Shown one piece after another: positions 1 through 7,457 of a DNA stretch of 12,664 bases. This stretch comes from UBA5336 sp038522375. Lineage in GTDB: Bacteria > Pseudomonadota > Alphaproteobacteria > Caulobacterales > Hyphomonadaceae. The translations under genes were made by a program, and so were the position numbers. Location: assembly GCA_038522375.1 (NCBI GenBank), contig JBCBKE010000079.1, forward strand, positions 1 to 12,664, read 5' to 3'. Numbering within the stretch: the stretch's first letter is position 1; every line of letters starts with the position of its first letter. The notes beneath the pieces are model-generated. The model ran no database searches, was not told the DNA's origin, and saw only the letters and a list, made by a program, of their open reading frames with translations.

Positions 1-276
1 TTCAATTTGGGCGAAATGACCGTGACACGGTGCTCGGTGATCCTGTCTGATGGCCGGGTTGGGCATGCCTATGTCGCCGGGCGATCGAAGGAGCATGCTC
101 GCATTGCCGCAATCCTGGACGGATTGATGCAGGGTGAGGAAGCCGGCGATGTGACCGCCAAAGTGCTCGAACCACTACAGGCAAAACTGACTGAGAAACG
201 CGAAGCGACGGCCCGCAAGGCGGCGGCGACAAAAGTAGACTTTTTCGCTTTGTCGCGCAGTGCAAAGGTCAAATAG
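1..276 (+). CDS. phnG: PhnG, C-P lyase core subunit (5'-truncated by window edge)
   Basis: This is the C-terminal 91 residues of PhnG; the reading frame is open from base 1, so the start lies outside the window. PhnG is a subunit of the PhnGHIJ core complex and is needed with PhnI, PhnH and PhnL to make ribose 1-phosphonate triphosphate from ATP and phosphonate. The visible segment opens with FNLGEMTVTRC and continues through GHAYVAGRSKEHARIAA and LDGLM, the conserved C-terminal half of the family (E. coli PhnG is about 150 residues). It ends TAG at 274-276, and the AGGAG serving phnH overlaps this stop. Identification is from remembered family sequence and from being first in a G-H-I-J-K-L-M order. 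Confidence 0.93.
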   Translation, partial: FNLGEMTVTRCSVILSDGRVGHAYVAGRSKEHARIAAILDGLMQGEEAGDVTAKVLEPLQAKLTEKREATARKAAATKVDFFALSRSAKVK

Positions 277-279
277 GAG
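275..279 (+). promoter_or_regulatory. Ribosome binding site of phnH
   Basis: AGGAG overlaps the phnG stop codon and lies 3 bases before the ATG at 283. This supports 283 as the phnH start and suggests coupling of phnH translation to phnG, although the spacing is shorter than ideal. Confidence 0.5.
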
Positions 280-282
280 CAA

Positions 283-888
283 ATGGTGGGGGATGGTCAA
301 ACCTTGAAACGCGGTTTTCGACATCCGGCGCTCGAGTCCCAAAGGGCATTTCGCGCTCTCATGCAAGCCTGGGCCTGCCCGGGATCACGCGCCGCATTTG
401 ATGACGTCGACACACCAGAGGGATGGAATATCGCATCTGCTGTGATCGCCTTGACGCTTTGCGATGGCGATACGCCAGTGTGGCTGTCGGCGCGCGCGGC
501 TGGCGCTTCAGACTGGTTGAAGTTCCACTGCGGCAGCCAGATTGTAGACGCGGGAGCGATAAAGCGCGCCCAATTCGCAGTCTGCCATGTCAGCGACACG
601 CCTGAACTCCAGAGCTTCAATCTTGGAACAGCCACGTCACCAGAAGACGGTGCAACACTGATTTTGATGTCAGATGAACAGCCGTCTGACGGACCTGCCG
701 TTACTCTGGCGGGGCCGGGTATCGAGACAACCACCACGCTGGATGCGTTTTCGCTTCCGGACGGCGTCTGGGCCCAACGTGCGTTGCTCGCACGGCTTTA
801 TCCGGCTGGTCTTGATTTCATCCTGACAGATGGTGCGGGCGCGGTGTGCATTCCGCGCACGTGCCGCGTCCAATGGGAGCAGAACTGA
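283..888 (+). CDS. phnH: PhnH, C-P lyase core subunit
   Basis: A 201-residue protein, close to the roughly 194 of E. coli PhnH. PhnH is a non-catalytic-looking subunit with a PLP-transferase-like fold that binds the PhnGIJ core and is required for phosphonate activation. Recognisable segments are AFRALMQAWACPG (residues 22-34), LTLCDGDTPVWL (57-68) and the FHCGSQIVDA stretch in the middle. The ATG at 283 follows phnG by 6 bases with AGGAG just upstream. The gene ends TGA at 886-888, which overlaps the phnI ATG (888-890) by one base, typical of the coupled phn operon. No missing segment or frame problem is visible. Confidence 0.95.
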   Translation: MVGDGQTLKRGFRHPALESQRAFRALMQAWACPGSRAAFDDVDTPEGWNIASAVIALTLCDGDTPVWLSARAAGASDWLKFHCGSQIVDAGAIKRAQFAVCHVSDTPELQSFNLGTATSPEDGATLILMSDEQPSDGPAVTLAGPGIETTTTLDAFSLPDGVWAQRALLARLYPAGLDFILTDGAGAVCIPRTCRVQWEQN

Positions 889-2015
889 TGGCCTATGTTG
901 CAGTAAAAGGCGGCGAGAAAGCCATTGCGAACGCCCATGCTTGGCTGGACGAACGGCGCCGCGGCGACACTGCCGTCGCTGAACTCACCACCGAGCAAAT
1001 CAAGCAACAAATGTCCCTCGCCGTTGACCGGGTCATGGGGGAGGGATCCTGCTACGACCGCGATCTGGCAGCATTGGCGATCAAACAGGCGATGGGAGAT
1101 CTGCAGGAAGCGGTGTTTTTGCTGCGCGCCTATCGTACGACATTGCCGCGGTTTGGTGTCTGCCAACCTGTGACGACGGACGACATGGCGGTGGAGCGCC
1201 GCGTCTCAGCCGCCTTCAAGGATCTGCCAGGCGGACAGGTTCTCGGCCCGACCTTTGATTACACTCACCGATTGCTGGAATTCAAACTGGCCGCCGAAGG
1301 CGGTGAACGACCCGCTGCTCCAGCGAGTGATGCCCCGATCGAACATCCCCTCCCAACAATTGCGGGCGTCATGCAGTCCGATGACCTGCTTGAGCCTGCA
1401 GAGACTGAGAACGCGGACAAGACGCCCTACGATCTCACCCGTCAGCCAGCACGCTTTCCGGCCGACCGAGACCAAAGGCTCCAGGCCCTGGCGCGGGGAG
1501 ATGAGGGCTTTCTGCTCGGACTGGCTTATTCGACCCAGCGCGGTTTCGGGTCGACTCATCCGCTTTGCGGCGAGATCCGCATGGGTGAGGTGACGGTCGA
1601 GTTTGAACCCGAGGAACTCGGCTTTCCGATTGAACTGGCCGATTTGCAGGTCACCGAGTGTCAGATGATCTCCACAGGCCACAGCACCGAGGACACGCCG
1701 CCGCGCTTCACCCGCGGCTACGGGCTGGTCTTTGGCCATTCCGAGCGCAAGGCCATGTCGATGGCGATTGTCGACCGCGCGCTTCGGGCTCGCGAGCTTG
1801 GCAAGACCCCTGCCTACCCCGCCGAGGATGAAGAGTTCGTGCTCTATCACTGCGACAGTCTTGAGGCCTCAGGCTTTGTCCAGCATTTGAAGCTGCCCCA
1901 CTATGTGGATTTCCAGGCCGATCTTCAGAATCTGCGCAAGGCCCGGGCACGCTGGGACGCTGCCAAGGCTGCAGCGGTTGCGGCAGACCCGTCTGTGCCG
2001 GAGGCGGCCGAATGA
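888..2015 (+). CDS. phnI: PhnI, nucleosidase/transferase subunit of C-P lyase
   Basis: A 375-residue protein starting MAYVAVKGGEKAI, the family N-terminus (E. coli PhnI is about 354). PhnI carries the nucleosidase activity which, with PhnG, PhnH and PhnL, replaces adenine of ATP by the phosphonate to give alpha-D-ribose 1-phosphonate 5-triphosphate. Conserved segments include LAVDRVM near residue 43, AVFLLRAYRTTLPRF near 80, GPTFDYTHRLLEF near 125 and GYGLVFGHSERKAMSMAIVDRAL in the C-terminal third. The reading frame is open back to 846, but 888 is chosen: it matches the family start, follows GGGAG at 875-879, and overlaps the phnH stop by one base. The C-terminus carries an Ala-rich tail. 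Its ATGA junction with phnJ is at 2012-2015. Confidence 0.96.
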   Translation: MAYVAVKGGEKAIANAHAWLDERRRGDTAVAELTTEQIKQQMSLAVDRVMGEGSCYDRDLAALAIKQAMGDLQEAVFLLRAYRTTLPRFGVCQPVTTDDMAVERRVSAAFKDLPGGQVLGPTFDYTHRLLEFKLAAEGGERPAAPASDAPIEHPLPTIAGVMQSDDLLEPAETENADKTPYDLTRQPARFPADRDQRLQALARGDEGFLLGLAYSTQRGFGSTHPLCGEIRMGEVTVEFEPEELGFPIELADLQVTECQMISTGHSTEDTPPRFTRGYGLVFGHSERKAMSMAIVDRALRARELGKTPAYPAEDEEFVLYHCDSLEASGFVQHLKLPHYVDFQADLQNLRKARARWDAAKAAAVAADPSVPEAAE

Positions 2016-2896
2016 GCGAAGCGTTCACAGAGCTTCCAGACATCGAGCCCGGCTACAATTTCGGGTATCTGGACGAAGCCACAAAGAGAATGATCAGGCG
2101 CACCCTGCTCAAGGCGCTGGCCATCCCGGGATACCAGGTACCGTTTGGGTCTCGCGAAATGCCGATGCCCTATGGTTGGGGCACGGGCGGCGTCCAGATC
2201 ACGGCTTCGCTGATTGGTCCTGAAGATCGGTTCAAGTGTATTGATCAGGGTGCCGATGATACGACGAACGCTGTGTCGATCAAAGGCTTCTTCAAGCGGA
2301 TTGCGGCCGTCGAGCCAACCGAAGACACCGAGGACGCCACGATTGTTCAGACGCGCCACCGCGTGCCGGAACATCCGCTGAAAGCGGGTCAGATCCTTGT
2401 TTTCCAGGTGCCGATGCCGGAACCGCTCCGCTTTCTGGAACCGCGGGAGACTGAAACCCGCGCCATGCACGGCTATGAGGAATACGGGCTGCAATACACC
2501 GCACTTTATGAGGATGTGACAGCAAACGGGCGGATCAGCTCGGCCGCTGGCTATCCGGTGAAAGCCAATCATCGCCACATCATGACGCCCTCACCCATTC
2601 CCAGCTTTGACAATCCGAAGCTGCACATGACCCCAGCCATCCAGCTGTTCGGCGCTGGCCGGGAAAAGCGCATTTATGCGCTACCGCCGTACACCGATGT
2701 CCGCAGCCTGGATTTTGAGGACAAGCCGTTCCAGATCCAGTCCTGGTCGATCCCCTGTGCGTTGTGTCAATCGACCGAGTCTTATCTTGATGAGGTCGTC
2801 ACCGATGACAAAGGCGGGCGCATTTATGTTTGCTCGGACACCTATTACTGCGGGCAGCGGCGCGCCTCCAAGATGAGGGCGGTCGATGCTGGATGA
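2012..2896 (+). CDS. phnJ: PhnJ, radical SAM C-P lyase
   Basis: The 294-residue catalytic subunit that cleaves the C-P bond of 5-phosphoribosyl 1-phosphonate, releasing the alkane and 5-phosphoribosyl 1,2-cyclic phosphate. The C-terminal cysteines have the PhnJ-specific spacing CX2CX21CX5C at residues 249, 252, 274 and 280. By comparison with E. coli, the first three bind the 4Fe-4S cluster and Cys280 corresponds to the thiyl-forming Cys272. Gly40, in AIPGYQVPFG, corresponds to the glycyl-radical Gly32. REMPMPYGWGTGG, DQGADDTTNAVSI, FQVPMPEPLRFLEPRETETR and LFGAGREKRIYA are also near-invariant family blocks. All expected catalytic residues are present, so the enzyme looks functional. The start overlaps the phnI stop as ATGA. 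The N-terminus is about 8 residues longer than in E. coli. Confidence 0.98.
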   Translation: MSEAFTELPDIEPGYNFGYLDEATKRMIRRTLLKALAIPGYQVPFGSREMPMPYGWGTGGVQITASLIGPEDRFKCIDQGADDTTNAVSIKGFFKRIAAVEPTEDTEDATIVQTRHRVPEHPLKAGQILVFQVPMPEPLRFLEPRETETRAMHGYEEYGLQYTALYEDVTANGRISSAAGYPVKANHRHIMTPSPIPSFDNPKLHMTPAIQLFGAGREKRIYALPPYTDVRSLDFEDKPFQIQSWSIPCALCQSTESYLDEVVTDDKGGRIYVCSDTYYCGQRRASKMRAVDAG

Positions 2897-3662
2897 TACA
2901 CCTTTGATGGAGGTTCAGGGCCTTACCAAACACTACGGCTTTGTCACGGCATGCGAAGCCGTCGATCTGGATGTGTTTCGCGGCGAAGTACTCGGAATTG
3001 TCGGCGAGAGTGGGTCGGGAAAAACCACCTTGCTGAAATGCATGGCTGGAGAAGTTTCACCCAGCAGCGGAAAAGTGCTGTTCGAGGATGACGCGCTCGG
3101 CAAAGTCGATGTCCACGATCTGGACGAGCCTGACCGGCGGCGCTTGTGCCGAGAAGCCTGGGGCTTCGTGCATCAAAACCCCCGCGATGGCCTGCGCCAG
3201 CGAATCTCCGCTGGGGGCAATATTGCCGAGCCTTTGCTCAATCGCGGTGACCGTCACTACAGGACTTTGCGGCAGACAGCGCTGGAATGGATGGACCGGG
3301 TCGAACTGGATCGGGGGCGGATCAATCACCCCCCTGCAACCTTTTCAGGCGGGATGCAGCAGCGGGTGCAGATCGCCCGCAGCCTCGTGCACGGGCCGAA
3401 GATCGTATTCATGGATGAACCCACAGGTGGGCTGGATGTCTCCGTGCAAGCCAAGCTACTCGATACGTTGCGCGGACTGGTTCGGGAACTGGATCTCGCC
3501 GTGGTGATCGTGACCCATGATCTCGGCGTCGCACGGCTGCTTGCAGACCGCCTGATCGTGATGCGTCATGGCCATATCGTCGAGACGGGCATTACAGACC
3601 AGGTTCTTGATGATCCGCAGGACGCGTACACCCAGCTTCTGGTTTCGGCTGTGCTGCACTGA
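2886..3662 (+). CDS. phnK: PhnK, ABC-type ATPase subunit of C-P lyase
   Basis: A 258-residue ABC ATPase that docks on the PhnGHIJ core rather than on a membrane transporter; in the known structures a PhnK dimer binds at PhnJ. It shows Walker A GESGSGKTT (residues 40-48), a Q-loop at Gln97 (VHQNPRDGLR), signature FSGGMQQR (153-160), Walker B IVFMDE (173-178), D-loop GGLD and switch His211. The HQNPRDGLR stretch separates PhnK from the related oligopeptide ATPases. The ATG at 2886 lies inside the end of phnJ (11-base overlap). The next in-frame ATG at 2907 would remove the N-terminal LDDTPL and is a possible but less coupled start. The TGA overlaps the phnL ATG by one base. Confidence 0.95.
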   Translation: MLDDTPLMEVQGLTKHYGFVTACEAVDLDVFRGEVLGIVGESGSGKTTLLKCMAGEVSPSSGKVLFEDDALGKVDVHDLDEPDRRRLCREAWGFVHQNPRDGLRQRISAGGNIAEPLLNRGDRHYRTLRQTALEWMDRVELDRGRINHPPATFSGGMQQRVQIARSLVHGPKIVFMDEPTGGLDVSVQAKLLDTLRGLVRELDLAVVIVTHDLGVARLLADRLIVMRHGHIVETGITDQVLDDPQDAYTQLLVSAVLH

Positions 3663-4366
3663 TGACCGAGCCCGTTCTGTCCGTCACCACACTTAGCAAA
3701 CACTTCAACCTGCACAATCAGGGTGGCGCCAAGATCACCGTGTTCGATGGTCTGAACCTGGAGGTTTTGCCCGGTGAAGCTGTGGTTTTGGGCGGACCGT
3801 CTGGCGCTGGTAAGTCAACGCTGATGCGCGCCATCTACGGCAACTATCTGGTGCAGGGCGGCGATATCTGGATCAATGGACCAGCTGGCCGGGTGAATGT
3901 GCGAACGGCCTCACCGCGGGCGCTTACACAGTTGCGGCGCTCCAGCATGGGGTACGTGTCTCAGTTCTTGCGGGTGATCCCGCGCGTGGACACGCTCAAC
4001 CTGGTGATGGAACCGATGCTCCAGCGCGGCATTCAAGTCGAAGAAGCGCGTCAGCGAGCGATCAATTTGTTGAAAGCACTGAACCTGCCCGAAGGCCATT
4101 GGGCCTTGCCGCCAGCGACTTTTTCCGGCGGTGAGCAGCAGCGTGTCAACATCGCTCGGGGTTCCGCCGTCGAGTATCCTTTAATGCTTCTGGATGAGCC
4201 GACGGCCAGCCTGGATGCCGGAAACAAGGACATCGTGATTGATCTGATCAAACAGCGTATCGCGGCCGGCACATCAATCGTTGGAATATTCCACGACCAG
4301 ATTGTCAGGGACGCGTTGGATGCCCGGGTCTTCGATGTTCAATCAGCTGCGTTCGAAACGCTTTAG
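3662..4366 (+). CDS. phnL: PhnL, ABC-type ATPase of C-P lyase pathway
   Basis: A 234-residue ABC ATPase with Walker A GPSGAGKST (residues 45-53), Q-loop Gln101 (YVSQFLRVIPRV), signature FSGGE (154-158), Walker B LMLLDE (174-179), ASLD D-loop and switch His211. PhnL is needed with PhnG, PhnH and PhnI for the first, phosphonate-activating reaction and associates with the PhnK-bearing core complex. The YVSQFLRVIPRV block and the short C-terminus after GIFHD are typical of PhnL and separate it from PhnC, which lies on the opposite strand. The ATG at 3662 overlaps the phnK TGA by one base; the gene ends TAG at 4364-4366, ten bases before phnM. Confidence 0.95.
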   Translation: MTEPVLSVTTLSKHFNLHNQGGAKITVFDGLNLEVLPGEAVVLGGPSGAGKSTLMRAIYGNYLVQGGDIWINGPAGRVNVRTASPRALTQLRRSSMGYVSQFLRVIPRVDTLNLVMEPMLQRGIQVEEARQRAINLLKALNLPEGHWALPPATFSGGEQQRVNIARGSAVEYPLMLLDEPTASLDAGNKDIVIDLIKQRIAAGTSIVGIFHDQIVRDALDARVFDVQSAAFETL

Positions 4367-4370
4367 GAGG
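4365..4370 (+). promoter_or_regulatory. Strong ribosome binding site of phnM
   Basis: A perfect AGGAGG overlaps the phnL stop codon and lies 5 bases before the phnM ATG at 4376. It is the strongest Shine-Dalgarno sequence seen in this operon and fixes the phnM start. Confidence 0.75.
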
Positions 4371-4375
4371 CGTCC

Positions 4376-5524
4376 ATGGAAACGATCTTCACCAACGCAC
4401 AAATTGTTACAGCTGAAGCGGATTTCATGGGGTCTGTGGTGTTCCAGGATGGACGTATCGCGGCCGTCGACGACCAGTCAAGCACGGCACCCGGCGCCAT
4501 CGATTGCCAAGGTGATGTGGTGATGCCCGGCCTTATCGATCTGCATACGGATAATCTGGAAAAGCACTATATGCCACGCCCCGATGTCACCTGGGATTCG
4601 ATCGGTGCAGCCATCGCACATGACGCTCAAATGGCGGCAAGCGGTATCACAACCGTCTTCGACTCCTTGTCCGTGCGCGGTGCGTCCAAGACGTTTGACC
4701 GCCGTGAGCACCTCACACCCATGCTTGATGGGGTGATTGAAGCGCGCCAAATGGATCTCCTCCGCGCCGACCACAAGCTGCATTTGCGCTGTGAAGTCTC
4801 GATCCCCGGCCTGGAAGAAGAACTGGCCCCGCATCTCGATCATCCGCTTTTGTCGCTGATTTCGGTGATGGATCATACGCCAGGCCAGCGCCAATACCGG
4901 AACATGACCGAAGAGAGCTTCGCGGCAATGTTGGCCAAGTATGATCGCACCAAGGAAGATATCCAAAAGGCCATGGAGCAATTTCGGCTGCGCGCAAAGG
5001 GTCACCATATCGCAGATAACCGCGCATTCGTGTCCGGGGCGGCAGCATCCCGGAACATCCCTTATGCGTCCCATGATGATGAGACTGGCGAGCATATCAT
5101 CGAAGCGGTCCAGGAAGGCGCGACCATTGCAGAATTCCCCGTCACCCTGGAGGCGGCCGCCCTGTCTAAAGAGTACGGCATGGACGTGATCATGGGCGCA
5201 CCAAATCTCCTGCGCGGCGGATCGCACTCGGGCAATGTCGCTGTGTCAGATGTGGCGAAGGCCAGATCGATGAATATTCTGGCGTCAGATTATCTGCCTC
5301 TGTCCATGATCCGCGGCGCGTTCATGCTCACTGAAGCGCCCTTTAACTGGTCGCTGTCTGATGCCATCAACACCGTTACGCAGGGGCCGGCCAAGGCCGC
5401 GCGCCTGACGGACCGCGGCACCCTGACGAACGGGCTGCGCGCCGACATGGTTCGGGTCCGCAGGTCTGGGAATGACTGGCCGAAAGTGAGCGGTGTCTGG
5501 GTTGAAGGCGCGAGGGTGGCATGA
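4376..5524 (+). CDS. phnM: PhnM, ribose 1-phosphonate 5-triphosphate diphosphatase
   Basis: A 382-residue amidohydrolase-superfamily enzyme that removes pyrophosphate from alpha-D-ribose 1-phosphonate 5-triphosphate, giving the PhnJ substrate. After a small N-terminal beta domain with VVMPGLIDLHTDNLEKH (residues 48-64), the HTD (His57) and His64 replace the usual HxH metal motif, a PhnM hallmark. Further likely metal or catalytic sites are VMDHTPGQRQY (164-174), ASHDDET (231-237), and ASDYLP (303-308). GGSHSGNVAV (281-290) and the RGAFMLTE segment are also typical. The length matches E. coli PhnM (378). It starts after a perfect AGGAGG, and its end overlaps the next gene as ATGA at 5521-5524. 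Confidence 0.96.
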   Translation: METIFTNAQIVTAEADFMGSVVFQDGRIAAVDDQSSTAPGAIDCQGDVVMPGLIDLHTDNLEKHYMPRPDVTWDSIGAAIAHDAQMAASGITTVFDSLSVRGASKTFDRREHLTPMLDGVIEARQMDLLRADHKLHLRCEVSIPGLEEELAPHLDHPLLSLISVMDHTPGQRQYRNMTEESFAAMLAKYDRTKEDIQKAMEQFRLRAKGHHIADNRAFVSGAAASRNIPYASHDDETGEHIIEAVQEGATIAEFPVTLEAAALSKEYGMDVIMGAPNLLRGGSHSGNVAVSDVAKARSMNILASDYLPLSMIRGAFMLTEAPFNWSLSDAINTVTQGPAKAARLTDRGTLTNGLRADMVRVRRSGNDWPKVSGVWVEGARVA

Positions 5525-6207
5525 CGGCGCCAGAAGGCCCGCGTTGTGCAGTATTTATGTCGCCAGCGCCAGAGTCGGATTCTGCAAGGCTTGGCGCTGA
5601 ATGGCTGGGGCGCGATTGCTGGACAGGGAAGTTGGTCGGGCAACCAAACGTCGAAGGCATCAGTCAAGCGACGAAACAGCCGCGGCATTATGGGTTTCAC
5701 GCAACCATGCGAGCGCCGTTTGAACTGGCGAACAGCGTCACCTCGGACCAGCTTCGCGACACGCTTCGAGCCTTCGCAGCAGACCAGGCACCTCTTCGCC
5801 TCAACCTCTCGCCGCGTTGTCTGGGGCCGTTTCTGGCGCTTCAAACCGATGAACAGTCCCAGATCGCCGCGCTTCAAAGTGAGCTGCTACCCGTCGTTGA
5901 GCCGTTCCGGGCGCCGTTGTCGAATTACGACCTGGCCCGCCGGAAAAAGGCGCCGCTCACCGAACGGCAAATCGAACTGCTAGAACAATGGGGCTATCCT
6001 CATGTGCTGGATGAACTTCGGTTTCACATGACGCTCACCGGCCCACAATCATCGGCGGACCTGGACCGGTTCCGAGCGGCAGCAGAGCAGCATTTCGCTG
6101 GGTTTGAACATGCTGCCGATACGCTGGGTCTGGCCCTTTTCCATCAGCCAGACCGGCAATCGCCGTTCAGAGCGGAGCACTACTTTCCCCTAGGACCTAC
6201 GGACTGA
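5521..6207 (+). CDS. DUF1045 phosphonate-operon protein, 2H phosphoesterase family
   Basis: A 228-residue protein of the DUF1045 family, known from phn operons of alphaproteobacteria and annotated there as a putative phosphonate metabolism protein. It carries the two HxT motifs of the 2H phosphoesterase superfamily: YGFHATMRAP (His60, Thr62) and LRFHMTLTG (His169, Thr171). Two-H enzymes typically open cyclic phosphates or cleave 2',5'/3',5' linkages. I infer it may open 5-phosphoribosyl 1,2-cyclic phosphate, the PhnJ product, in place of PhnP, which is absent from this window; this is not shown by sequence. Conserved N-terminal text is AEWLGRDCWTG (26-36). It is coupled to phnM by an ATGA overlap and is the last gene of the operon. 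Its final 11 bases overlap the end of phnN on the other strand. Confidence 0.9.
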   Translation: MTAPEGPRCAVFMSPAPESDSARLGAEWLGRDCWTGKLVGQPNVEGISQATKQPRHYGFHATMRAPFELANSVTSDQLRDTLRAFAADQAPLRLNLSPRCLGPFLALQTDEQSQIAALQSELLPVVEPFRAPLSNYDLARRKKAPLTERQIELLEQWGYPHVLDELRFHMTLTGPQSSADLDRFRAAAEQHFAGFEHAADTLGLALFHQPDRQSPFRAEHYFPLGPTD

Positions 6208-6760
6208 AAGACTTTATCACTTCGGCCAATCTGGCGATGCCGACATCCACATCGTCCAGATTCACGATCTCGATCACATCATCACCATCGACGGGAAAGG
6301 TCGCGGCCCTATCCAGGCGTTCATTGATCTGCTCGTTCGTCTCCCGCCCCCGCGCAAGTAGGCGCGCTTTCAGGATGCCCCGTGGCGCGGTTATGTGGAC
6401 CACGATGCATTGGGAGAACACGTCTCGCGCCATATCCAGGGATTTGCGTGATCCGCTGATGACGGCGGTGTCGCCTGTTTCAAGCTCAGCCAATCGCGCA
6501 GCAGAAATCCCATAGGCCCGCCCATGGGCCCGCCAGTAGAGGGCGTAGAGCCCCAGCGCGGCGCGATATTCGAATTGTTCTTCAGTGACGGGTTGGTGGT
6601 CTTCCCCGTTGGGGTCCGGCGGACGGGTAATTTCGCGTTGGATGAAGTGCACGTTGCGGCACGCGTCCAGCAACATCCGCGCGCCGTTCAATAACGTGTC
6701 CTTGCCAGCGCCGCTCGGCCCAACCACGTAGACGACGCGTCCGGGTCCCGTCTCAGCCAT
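6197..6760 (-). CDS. phnN: PhnN, ribose 1,5-bisphosphate phosphokinase
   Basis: A 187-residue guanylate-kinase-like P-loop enzyme (E. coli PhnN is about 185) that phosphorylates ribose 1,5-bisphosphate to PRPP, returning the ribose of the C-P lyase pathway to nucleotide metabolism. The P-loop is GPSGAGKDT (residues 14-22). HFIQREITRPPDPNGEDHQPV (38-58) is the conserved substrate-side block, followed by YWRAHGRAYGI (75-85) and ISGSRKSL (101-108), all typical of PhnN. The frame is open further upstream to 6967, but that part is antisense-frame text of the neighbouring transferase. The ATG at 6758-6760 gives the family N-terminus and overlaps that gene's stop by 8 bases. It is last in the minus operon and converges with the DUF1045 gene. 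Confidence 0.95.
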   Translation of the reverse strand: MAETGPGRVVYVVGPSGAGKDTLLNGARMLLDACRNVHFIQREITRPPDPNGEDHQPVTEEQFEYRAALGLYALYWRAHGRAYGISAARLAELETGDTAVISGSRKSLDMARDVFSQCIVVHITAPRGILKARLLARGRETNEQINERLDRAATFPVDGDDVIEIVNLDDVDVGIARLAEVIKSFSP

Positions 6761-7457
6761 GTTTTTCGACGAACGCGGCGGCATCGAAAGACTGGAAATC
6801 TGCCAGATTGGCCTTGATGGTCTGGTGGTCCCAATCCCACCAGGCGATATCGAGGATGGCATCCTGAATACGACGCTCAAACCGCTCGCGAATGGGCCTG
6901 GCCGGCACGCCGCCCACGATAGTGAAAGGTGGAACATCCTCAGACACGACCGCGCCGGCCGCCACAATGGCGCCGGTGCCGACGGACCGGCCAGGCAGTA
7001 TCATCGCCCCGTGGCCGCACCAGACATCATGACCAAGCGAAACCTTGTGGCTGCGCCGCCACTCAAAGAACGCCTCATCATCCGTGTTTGCCAAGCCATA
7101 GGTTTTCGCCCGATAAGCGAAATGGTGCATGGCCGCGCGCCAGTGAGGGTGATTGCCGGGATTGAGCCGGACACCCTGGGCAATCGAGCAGAATTTGCCG
7201 ATGTCGGCATAAACCGCGCTACCATCGGTGACGAAATAACTCCAGGCGCCGAGTCGCGTTTCGCTTAAATAGGTGCGGGCGCCGACAGCCGACCAAGGGC
7301 CCAGGATGCTGTCATGGACCAGGGCCTCATCATCGATCTTAGGTTCCGGCGATGGCGGCCCGGCATTGGTAAACCGAGCGAGAATATGCTCTGGAGCTTT
7401 CACCGACACATAGATCTCGCCCGCGTCCAGTTGCTCCTTGTTTCGCCGGAAGTTCAT
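6753..7457 (-). CDS. Phosphonate-cluster hexapeptide-repeat acetyltransferase
   Basis: A 234-residue left-handed beta-helix acyltransferase of the kind annotated as 'phosphonate metabolism protein, transferase hexapeptide repeat family'. Hexapeptide-type repeats run from about residue 45 to 185. They include ADIGKFCSIAQGVRLNPGNHP (84-104, with candidate catalytic His103), VSLGHDVWCGHGAMILPGRSVGTGAIVAAGAVV and the closing FTIVGGVPARPIRERF. The last part, IAWWDWDHQTIKANLADF, is the C-terminal helix typical of xenobiotic/streptogramin-type acetyltransferases. The substrate is unknown. By position between phnC and phnN it may acetylate an aminoalkylphosphonate, as the unrelated PhnO does in E. 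coli; this is inference. About 40 charged/polar residues precede the first repeat, longer than I expect. The ATG overlaps the phnC stop (ATGA, 7454-7457). Confidence 0.88.
   Translation of the reverse strand: MNFRRNKEQLDAGEIYVSVKAPEHILARFTNAGPPSPEPKIDDEALVHDSILGPWSAVGARTYLSETRLGAWSYFVTDGSAVYADIGKFCSIAQGVRLNPGNHPHWRAAMHHFAYRAKTYGLANTDDEAFFEWRRSHKVSLGHDVWCGHGAMILPGRSVGTGAIVAAGAVVSEDVPPFTIVGGVPARPIRERFERRIQDAILDIAWWDWDHQTIKANLADFQSFDAAAFVEKHG

Noticed and set aside
297..737. 146-codon minus-strand open frame across phnH
   Set aside because: It is antisense to phnH, which has family motifs, a ribosome binding site and operon context; the minus frame has none.
846..887. Upstream 14-codon extension of phnI
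   Set aside because: It lies inside phnH. The ATG at 888 gives the conserved MAYVAVKGGEKAI start and a stop/start overlap.
4478..5227. 249-codon minus-strand open frame across phnM
   Set aside because: It is a shadow of the strongly conserved phnM coding frame, with no recognisable protein family of its own.
6761..6967. Upstream 69-codon extension of the phnN reading frame
   Set aside because: It is text of the overlapping hexapeptide transferase in another frame. PhnN proteins begin just before the P-loop, matching the ATG at 6758-6760.
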